A DNA stretch of 12,226 nt, taken from the NCBI GenBank assembly GCA_963748095.1, contig CAVVIO010000098.1:1-12226 (forward strand), read 5' to 3'. The position numbers were made by a program, and so were the translations under genes. This stretch comes from CAVVIO01 sp963748095. GTDB taxonomy: Bacteria; Bacteroidota; Bacteroidia; Bacteroidales; UBA10428. Below the pieces are notes generated by a model. That model did not search any database. It worked only from the letters and a program-made list of their open reading frames with translations, and was not told the origin of the DNA. The number at the start of each line of letters is the position of its first letter. Position 1 is the stretch's first letter. Below are positions 7,095 to 12,226 of this stretch, piece after piece.

Positions 7095-9167
7095 CTATTT
7101 CAATTTCATCAACAAATAAGAAAGTTCCATAGCGGTCCTTTTTGCACGTTGCTCATTTGTAGAAATACCGGCATGCCCGCCTTCGGTATTCTCGAAGAAT
7201 AAAACCGGATAGCCCATGTCAATCATTTTGGCAGCCATTTTACGTGCATGTCCCGGGTGAACCCTGTCATCTTTCGTTGATGTATAAAAGAACACTTCAG
7301 GGTAATTCATTCCTTTTTTCAGGTTTTGATAAGGTGAATACTTTTTAATGTACTCCCAGTCTTCAGGTTTGTCAGGGTCCCCGTATTCACCCATCCAGCT
7401 CGCACCGGCCAACAGTTTGTTATAGCGCCGCATGTCCAAAAGAGGGGATAAACAAACTACTGCTTTATATAATTCGGGATGCTGGGTAAAAGCAACACCA
7501 ACAAGTAATCCTCCATTACTGCCTCCTATTATTCCTAATTTTTCACTCGATGTGATCCCTTTAGCGATCAGATCTTCGGAAACAGCATAAAAATCATCGT
7601 ACACGTTTTGTCTTTTTTCTTTTATTCCGGCCTGATGCCACCTGGGACCAAATTCACCTCCACCGCGTATATTGGCCAATACATAAACACCTCCTTTTCC
7701 CAGCCAGCCATTTCCCAAATTACCCATATAAAATGGTAAATAAGAAACCTCAAAGCCTCCATAAGCTTCAAGTAATGTGGGGTTTTTTCCGTCCTTTTTC
7801 ATTGATTTGGATGACACTACGAAATACGGGATCAACGTGCCGTCTTTTGATTTTGCTTTGTACTGTTCAACCTGGTAGTTGGTTCCGTCAAAGTATTGTG
7901 GAAGGGATTTACAGGCCTCAATAGAGTTTTCTTTTGCATCGGCGACAAATAAAGTAGTAGGTTTTAAGAAATTCTGGAAACTAAAATAATACAGGTCCGA
8001 AAGTCCGTCGGATGCAATAATATCAATTGTTCCAAAGTCAGGAGCATCAACTTTTTCTCTTACCCACTTGTTGTTATCAAAAAAATAATTAAAAAGTTCA
8101 CTTTTGACATTGGATAATACATTTACCAACAAATTATTTTTGGTTAAATTTAACTCCGACACGCTTGAAAATTCATCCGGTTGAAAAATCAGGTGTGCCT
8201 CTTTCTTATCGGCCAGTAATTCAGTAAAATTCAGACTTATCAGTGAGCCTTCCTTATAGGTTGTTCCGTCAATATTCCAGTCCGATTTTAACTCAAGGAT
8301 CAATTGATTATGTAATAATGCCGAGAACTGAGAATCGTCTGGAATGTCAAGTTTAATAAGTTTATCATTTTGCCAAATAAATGTTTGAGAGGTATAAAAT
8401 GTCATTTTACGGGAAATCATTGTATATTTTATATCGCCGTCTCTTAACTGAAAACCCCAGGTACCCAAATCTGTCTTTTTTCCTTCATATATCGTTTGAG
8501 CGTCTTTGAAAGGGGTGCCTCTTTTCCAGATCTTGACCTGTTCCGGATATCCCGACGTAGTCATATTATTCTCCTCACTTCTCGAAACGATTAACGCGTT
8601 CTCATCAAGATAATTTGCACTTCCTTTCGACTCATCAAGACTGAATCCATTTTCGACAAAAGATTTTTTTGAAACATCAAATTCCCGGATAACCGAAGCA
8701 TCGCCGCCTCCCTTTGACAGATAAACAAGGAACAGGTTATAGTCTGGATATAAACCGTTAATTCCTTTAAAAACCCATTTCTCATGATCCTTTTCTGATA
8801 ATTCATCCAGATCCAGAAGCGTTTCCCATTCGGGATTTTCCGAAATATAACTTTGTTTGGTTGTCCTTCTCCAGATCCCACGAATATGGTCTTTATCTTT
8901 CCAGAAATTATAGAGATATCCTCCATAGATCCCTTCCGGGTAAGGTATATTGTCGGTTGAATTGTATACTTCAAGACTTTTGTTATAGATATCCTGGTAT
9001 TCTTTTAATTTACTAAGTGTGTCGAATGTTGCCTTACTTTGTTTCGTAACAAATTCCAGCGATTTAACGCCATCGATATCTTCCAGCCATAAATAGGGAT
9101 CATCTTGTGCATGTAATGTCAGACAACCGGTTACGATCAGTAAAAGAAGTAAGATGTTTTTTTTCAT
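7095..9167 (-). CDS. Prolyl oligopeptidase family serine peptidase (S9A), exported
   Basis: A 690-residue peptidase of clan SC family S9A, expected to cleave short proline-containing peptides in the periplasm or at the cell surface. The N-terminal family signature DDPYLWLEDIDG is at about 22-33. A beta-propeller that gates access to the active site spans about 60-420, and an alpha/beta-hydrolase domain about 430-690. The catalytic triad is visible: S550 in GGSNGG, D633 in KDDRVHP and H665 in GGHAG. R635 is the usual substrate-contacting arginine, and RGGGEFG (501-507) is a typical conserved loop before the nucleophile. Length is close to the family's roughly 700 residues, and no frameshift is seen. 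The first 21 residues form a signal peptide; VTGC at 12-15 also fits a lipobox, so it may instead be a lipoprotein anchored at C15. No Shine-Dalgarno is visible. The gene stands alone between long intergenic gaps. Confidence 0.95.
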   Translation of the reverse strand: MKKNILLLLLIVTGCLTLHAQDDPYLWLEDIDGVKSLEFVTKQSKATFDTLSKLKEYQDIYNKSLEVYNSTDNIPYPEGIYGGYLYNFWKDKDHIRGIWRRTTKQSYISENPEWETLLDLDELSEKDHEKWVFKGINGLYPDYNLFLVYLSKGGGDASVIREFDVSKKSFVENGFSLDESKGSANYLDENALIVSRSEENNMTTSGYPEQVKIWKRGTPFKDAQTIYEGKKTDLGTWGFQLRDGDIKYTMISRKMTFYTSQTFIWQNDKLIKLDIPDDSQFSALLHNQLILELKSDWNIDGTTYKEGSLISLNFTELLADKKEAHLIFQPDEFSSVSELNLTKNNLLVNVLSNVKSELFNYFFDNNKWVREKVDAPDFGTIDIIASDGLSDLYYFSFQNFLKPTTLFVADAKENSIEACKSLPQYFDGTNYQVEQYKAKSKDGTLIPYFVVSSKSMKKDGKNPTLLEAYGGFEVSYLPFYMGNLGNGWLGKGGVYVLANIRGGGEFGPRWHQAGIKEKRQNVYDDFYAVSEDLIAKGITSSEKLGIIGGSNGGLLVGVAFTQHPELYKAVVCLSPLLDMRRYNKLLAGASWMGEYGDPDKPEDWEYIKKYSPYQNLKKGMNYPEVFFYTSTKDDRVHPGHARKMAAKMIDMGYPVLFFENTEGGHAGISTNEQRAKRTAMELSYLLMKLK

Positions 9168-9388
9168 GATCAGTAGGAATTATTAGTGAACGTAATGAAT
9201 TTTTCTTTTTATGTTATTAATGCCGTTTAGTTTATATGCGAATATGCTGTTTATATAACATACCGGAATTGGTTTGTTACACGAAGGTTTATTTCGTGTA
9301 ATTAATAATTTCAGCTTCATATTCAAAAAACTATATGCCAATTATCGGGATGTATCAACTACCTCATTTTCCTTAAATTTCTCTTTCT

Positions 9389-9430
9389 GTTTACAACCTA
9401 AAAGTAAAAGTTATTCCTGTAAAATGCAAA
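9389..9430. repeat. Dispersed intergenic repeat, copy 3 (core only)
   Basis: Only the 42-bp core is recognisable: GTTTACAACC, then TAAAAGTAAAAGTTATTCC, then TGTAAAATGCAAA. It matches copy 4 at most positions. On the - strand it reads TTTG-N20-TACTTTTA. The upstream CCATAAAC arm is not present. It lies about 220 bp upstream of the oligopeptidase start and directly adjoins the hairpin at 9430-9460. Confidence 0.65.
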
Positions 9431-9460
9431 TGATGCTGTTTGAAATACAGACAGCATCAT
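9430..9460 (-). terminator. Hairpin terminator after the outer-membrane barrel gene
   Basis: ATGATGCTGT (9430-9439) and ACAGCATCAT (9451-9460) form a perfect 10-bp stem with an 11-nt loop. On the - strand it is followed by TTTGCATTTT and lies about 60 nt beyond the stop of the barrel gene. The T-tract is broken but the placement fits. Confidence 0.55.
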
Positions 9461-9518
9461 GAATGGTGAAAATCACTGATCGATATGCACAGGATGTGGA
9501 AGATATAAAACAAATTAT

Positions 9519-11024
9519 TTAAAAAAGACTGTAAATCAGACTAATTACAAAATTATTGGTAAACTCCTTGTTCTTGAAATTATATATATATCCATTAGCT
9601 ATAGTAGGAATATTACCGGACAGATAATCACTTTCTGCCACATTATCAAAGTTTATAGTTACTCTGTCTTTTGAATCCTGCCAGATATAATAGAATGAAG
9701 ATGCAATGTTTAATCTGAATTTTGGTGAGATATAATAATTAACAGATATATCTGTTGCTGCTTTTGCCCCTTTTCCTTCTGCCCCCTGGATTTCGTTTTG
9801 TAAATTGGTTTTGTCGAAGAGCTGAACATATTGAACAGAATACCCTATACTTATATCAGTGCGGGTATTCGGATAAAATCCAATAGTCTGGAAAATACTT
9901 AACTGAATATTAGGAATTCTTATCTTGTCTTTAAAAGAATACGTTTTATCGTTTAGCTTACCTTCAATTATACCAAAATAGCAATTTAAGTCAAGCGAGT
10001 TTTGCCAGAACAGATTTATCGGTTTTTCATGCTTAAACTCCATCCCTCCATTAAGTGACAAGGCTCCCAGACTATATTTACCCGGTCTATAATACATACC
10101 ACCTCCCGGATTACTATAATCATAAAAGTTAAACTCCGGCAACAAAACAATTGAGAATCTTGTACCACTGCTTCTGACAGGCCCGTTTCCGTATTCCCAG
10201 TAATCACTTAGTGTTGTAAAATATGTTGCATCCGATTCTTTGATATAGTTTTTTGCCGTGAAGAATGAATCCACACTCTCTATATCAGCTATTCTTCTCA
10301 AACGGGAATCAAAGAATCTTTTGTTTTTGAGTTGTGAGATCAATTTGGCAAATTCTAATATTTGTTCATTGGTTTTATCAGGTGACATCCTGTCAACTTT
10401 AGAAAGCTCTTTATAAATATATATTGCTTGTTTTGCATCCTGAACCTGTTCAATTCTTCCATTCCCAAATTTAACCGGAGCCTGAACAAAAAGTGTGTGG
10501 GTTTGCAGTTTATCTTTAGCCTCAGAACCATAAATATTCTTTGAAAGTACATAGCCTTTTTCGTATTGGTAATTCAATATAAGATCAGTTTCAAGAAATG
10601 ACTTCTCATCGTAGTATTTTCTGTTGTCTCTTTGAAAATAAAAAACAGGTGTAATATCACTATTCTTATACATTAATTCTTTATCTTCCTTTCTATTACT
10701 AAAATAAGATGATACAGCTAATCCAAAATTTGACCTCCTCTGGTATTTAGTATTATTCAGAAAGTGATTATAATCCAGAGAAATATTCCCATTGTACTGG
10801 CTGGTTCCTGTCTGCCTATTTACATAAACTGTCGGTGGGTATGGAGTTTTTTCATAATGATTGTATCCTGAAATATTAAAATTGGTTTCCAAAGATCTTC
10901 TTTCCAAATCAGGTAGTTTATACGTTGATAAGTCAAAATCATTTAATTGAGAAAATCCAAAAAGGAAAAAATTAGCCGCAAACACTAATAATCCTAATTT
11001 TAGTTTATTCATTTTTGATATCAT
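9519..11024 (-). CDS. Outer-membrane beta-barrel protein of unknown function
   Basis: A 501-residue predicted outer-membrane protein. Residues 6-25 are a signal peptide. The body alternates polar and aromatic residues in strand-like segments (for example NISLDYNHF, FGLAVSSYF, DISIGYSVQYVQLF, FRLNIASSFYYIW). It ends FVISLIYSLF with a C-terminal phenylalanine, as expected for beta-barrel insertion by the BAM machinery. A helical insert at about 187-265 begins GNGRIEQVQDAKQAIYIYKEL and contains NKRFFDSRLRRIADIESVDSFF; this pair of motifs is, to my recollection, shared by an unnamed Bacteroidota barrel family. Substrate and role are unknown. ATG at 11024 gives the longest form; the internal ATG at 11012 (MNKLKLGLL) gives a more usual signal-peptide start. 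Neither has a Shine-Dalgarno. Copy 4 of the dispersed repeat lies directly upstream. Confidence 0.85.
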   Translation of the reverse strand: MISKMNKLKLGLLVFAANFFLFGFSQLNDFDLSTYKLPDLERRSLETNFNISGYNHYEKTPYPPTVYVNRQTGTSQYNGNISLDYNHFLNNTKYQRRSNFGLAVSSYFSNRKEDKELMYKNSDITPVFYFQRDNRKYYDEKSFLETDLILNYQYEKGYVLSKNIYGSEAKDKLQTHTLFVQAPVKFGNGRIEQVQDAKQAIYIYKELSKVDRMSPDKTNEQILEFAKLISQLKNKRFFDSRLRRIADIESVDSFFTAKNYIKESDATYFTTLSDYWEYGNGPVRSSGTRFSIVLLPEFNFYDYSNPGGGMYYRPGKYSLGALSLNGGMEFKHEKPINLFWQNSLDLNCYFGIIEGKLNDKTYSFKDKIRIPNIQLSIFQTIGFYPNTRTDISIGYSVQYVQLFDKTNLQNEIQGAEGKGAKAATDISVNYYISPKFRLNIASSFYYIWQDSKDRVTINFDNVAESDYLSGNIPTIANGYIYNFKNKEFTNNFVISLIYSLF

Positions 11025-11077
11025 TTAGTGAGTTAATTATTTTATTGGTAGTTAATTTTATGTCATACAAAATATTC

Positions 11078-11215
11078 CCATAAACACAACCCGCCTATTT
11101 ATTACCAAACATTTTTCTCCAACTTCGGGTTACGTTTATGACCTAAATGTAAAAGTTATTCCGGTAAAAAACAAATTACGGAGAGGTGACAAAAAGATAA
11201 AGTAACAATGTGATA
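11078..11215. repeat. Dispersed intergenic repeat, copy 4 (full length)
   Basis: CATAAAC (11079-11085) pairs with GTTTATG (11134-11140) across 48 nt, the same spacing as copy 2. The core spans 11134-11175, with - strand TTTG-N20-TACATTTA. The tail carries AGGTGACA (11184), AAGTAACA (11200) and ATGTGATA (11208), matching the order and spacing of the three units in copy 2. It lies 53 bp upstream of the barrel gene's longest start. Confidence 0.75.
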
Positions 11216-11234
11216 ACGTTTTTTGTGCGGATGA

Positions 11235-11298
11235 AGGTTAGTATGGGATTACCCGACTGGTTTTTAAATGAGTCGGATTGGTATTGACACCCTAACCT
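11235..11298. repeat. Nested inverted repeat after the secreted hypothetical gene
   Basis: An outer pair AGGTTAG (11235-11241)/CTAACCT (11292-11298) encloses an inner pair CCGACT (11253-11258)/AGTCGG (11271-11276). Together they would fold as a two-stem hairpin about 50 nt beyond the stop of the 11347-11955 gene. No T-run follows. It may be a 3' UTR structure or a factor binding site. Confidence 0.4.
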
Positions 11299-11346
11299 CC
11301 GTTATAAGTTACAAAAGTTTGCTTGCCCACCTGCTCCGCTATGTTT

Positions 11347-11955
11347 TTATATCAATAATGAACTGCTCCATATCCTGCATAATTTTGCTCCTCTGATGAA
11401 ATCCAACGAGTCAGTGTTCTTTGTGGCATATATATTTTTTAGCTCAATAAAATACTCCGTTGGATTTGCAACACCATTTTGAAATACTAAAAATTTATAG
11501 GTCCGCACTTGATTGGATTCAAATGTTGATCTGTCTCCTCTAAAATAAAAAATTGTCAGACTATCCCCTTTAAACAACTGATCAATGGAATCCTGATCAG
11601 AATAATTATATTGAACAATTGACGTATCCGCATCATTTGAATCATTTTGAACTATATAGATCTGACCATTGAAATTTATAACGGGAAAAAGCTCCGGATA
11701 TATGACCCCGTTTCTCAGTATCGTGTTAAGCAATTCGTTCCTCTCGGGGTTAATAATAACCCTATCATCAAATCTGAATGTGAGACTTTCTGTTTCTTCA
11801 ATTAATCCTTTATAAGGTTTAATGTCGCAATCTCTGTATTCATTATCTTCTCTGATTGCTTTAAACAGGTTATTTTCTTCCTGGGAAAAGAGGTGAAATG
11901 AAATAGAAATAAATAGTAATGTTTGTATTAATGTAAGAGATATTCTTTGTGTCAT
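11347..11955 (-). CDS. Secreted hypothetical protein
   Basis: A 202-residue protein I do not recognise. Residues 1-24 form a signal peptide (hydrophobic LTLIQTLLFISISFHLF, likely cleavage after FSQ). The mature part is mixed alpha/beta and acidic, with segments such as YKGLIEETESLTFRFDDRVIINPE, GVIYPELFPVINFNGQIYIVQ, DSLTIFYFRGD and VRTYKFLVFQNGVANP that suggest a compact beta-rich periplasmic or secreted domain. It has two cysteines (CDI near 44 and KLC near 193) that could form a disulfide. There is no lipobox. GAGGA lies immediately before the ATG, too close for a good Shine-Dalgarno. A GC-rich inverted repeat and a possible promoter lie upstream. Confidence 0.75.
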   Translation of the reverse strand: MTQRISLTLIQTLLFISISFHLFSQEENNLFKAIREDNEYRDCDIKPYKGLIEETESLTFRFDDRVIINPERNELLNTILRNGVIYPELFPVINFNGQIYIVQNDSNDADTSIVQYNYSDQDSIDQLFKGDSLTIFYFRGDRSTFESNQVRTYKFLVFQNGVANPTEYFIELKNIYATKNTDSLDFIRGAKLCRIWSSSLLI

Positions 11956-11983
11956 ATCCTCAAATTGTTTAAATTAATTCCCT

Positions 11984-12044
11984 TGCTCGGCGGAGGCTCC
12001 TGCCATCTCCGTAAATATAAATGCAGCCACCCGCCGATTCAGCA
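11984..12044 (-). promoter_or_regulatory. GC-rich structured leader upstream of the 11347-11955 gene
   Basis: CGGCGG (11988-11993) pairs with CCGCCG (12031-12036), extended by TGCT/AGCA (11984-11987 with 12041-12044) across a bulge. An inner alternative stem CGGAG (11991-11995)/CTCCG (12007-12011) competes with the outer one. GC content stands out sharply from the AT-rich surroundings. It matches no riboswitch that I recognise; it could be a leader structure or a mobile repeat remnant. Confidence 0.4.
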
Positions 12045-12071
12045 AATAAATCCATTCATTACTTAATCAAA
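12043..12071 (-). promoter_or_regulatory. Possible Bacteroidota-type promoter
   Basis: On the - strand TTTG (12071-12068) is followed after 19 nt by TATTTG (12048-12043), a relaxed version of the -33 TTTG / -7 TAnnTTTG pattern. Transcription would start just before the GC-rich inverted repeat, placing it in the 5' UTR of the 11347-11955 gene. Confidence 0.3.
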
Positions 12072-12226
12072 ATGTTGAATGTCCATTGTCTTCTGTTGAT
12101 TTTTGTCTGCTCTGTCAACGGTTATAACCCTGCAGGTAGTTGAATTAATTGTTATTCTGATATTATTCTCCGTGTTAATAATGTAGAGTTCTCAGCAGGT
12201 TACCGTTACGAGTAATGTTAACATAA
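12072..12226. other. Right-hand end without recognisable features
   Basis: No supported coding region, RNA gene or repeat is seen. A short - strand open frame (12063-12191) has no start codon near its beginning and is probably chance. Confidence 0.5.

Larger units (their letters stand above)
9168..9518. other. Intergenic region between outer-membrane barrel and oligopeptidase genes
   Basis: 351 bp without a coding region. It holds copy 3 of the dispersed repeat (9389-9430) and an adjoining 10-bp hairpin (9430-9460). The 220 bp between the repeat and the oligopeptidase start are AT-rich with no recognisable promoter or motif. Confidence 0.6.
11025..11346. other. Intergenic region between the secreted hypothetical and the barrel gene
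   Basis: 322 bp without a coding region. It contains copy 4 of the dispersed repeat (11078-11215) and a nested inverted repeat (11235-11298). The 50 bp before the barrel gene are AT-rich; TATTTTG near 11069-11075 on the - strand is a poor match to a -7 element. Confidence 0.6.

Noticed and set aside
7733..7924. + strand open frame inside the oligopeptidase gene
   Set aside because: It is antisense to the conserved hydrolase domain, with no supporting signals.
9274..9462. 62-codon + strand open frame across repeat copy 3
   Set aside because: It is composed of AT-rich intergenic sequence and the repeat itself, and has no ribosome binding site or domain.
6953..9499. 11-mer ACAGGATGTGG at 6953-6963 and 9489-9499, both beyond - strand gene ends
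   Set aside because: The flanking sequence is not similar and only two copies were seen; a chance match is possible.
4262..11175. Reading the repeat core as a coding remnant (VYGLNVKVIPVKNK-like in all four copies)
   Set aside because: All four copies are open in this frame, but differences between them are not concentrated at third codon positions and the flanks do not extend a shared protein. A non-coding repeat is simpler.
12063..12191. 42-codon - strand open frame at the right edge as the end of a gene
   Set aside because: It is closed upstream by TGA within the window and has no usable start codon, and the translation shows no recognisable motif.
1..12226. CRISPR arrays, tRNA or rRNA genes, insertion sequences, toxin-antitoxin pairs, phage genes
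   Set aside because: No direct repeat-spacer array, RNA gene sequence, transposase motif or paired small genes were found on either strand by reading.

Overview
The window looks like a chromosomal accessory stretch from a Bacteroidota bacterium, probably a Bacteroidales/Marinilabiliales-type marine or gut-associated anaerobe; this is inferred. The reasons are AT-rich intergenic DNA, few Shine-Dalgarno sequences, a GIN-domain (DUF2807) secreted protein, a membrane protein with the GldL-like FKxxxWPG signature, an S9A prolyl oligopeptidase with a signal peptide, an outer-membrane beta-barrel ending in an aromatic residue, and a large secreted glycoside-hydrolase-like protein.

Layout: one + strand gene (52-1302, unrecognised cytoplasmic protein) converges on a run of eight - strand loci. 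Read right to left these are a secreted hypothetical (11347-11955), an outer-membrane barrel protein (9519-11024), a prolyl oligopeptidase (7095-9167), a DUF2807 gene broken by two in-frame stops (5924-6763), a secreted hypothetical (5063-5674), two unrelated multi-pass membrane proteins (4309-4845 and 3638-4180), and a secreted GH20/GH67-like glycosidase (1339-3552). Gaps of about 85-350 bp, several with hairpins, separate almost all of them, so they look like individually transcribed genes rather than an operon. They do not form a recognisable pathway; the common theme is the cell envelope and secretion.

The most distinctive content is intergenic. A dispersed repeat occurs four times in the same orientation (near 4211-4295, 5713-5848, 9389-9430 and 11078-11215), each time between the 3' end of one - strand gene and the 5' end of the next. 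The two longest copies are about 137 bp. Three copies carry a conserved inverted repeat (CCATAAAC...GTTTATGG). On the - strand the conserved core reads TTTG-N20-TACATTTA, close to the Bacteroidota -33/-7 promoter pattern, so the repeat may be a promoter/leader cassette; this is a hypothesis.

Other regulatory candidates are an inverted repeat that would sequester the ribosome binding site of the glycosidase gene, an ECF-sigma-type promoter before the DUF2807 gene, a clear rho-independent terminator after it, a hairpin after the barrel gene, and a GC-rich structured leader before the 11347-11955 gene. No tRNA, rRNA, CRISPR array, transposase or phage gene was seen.
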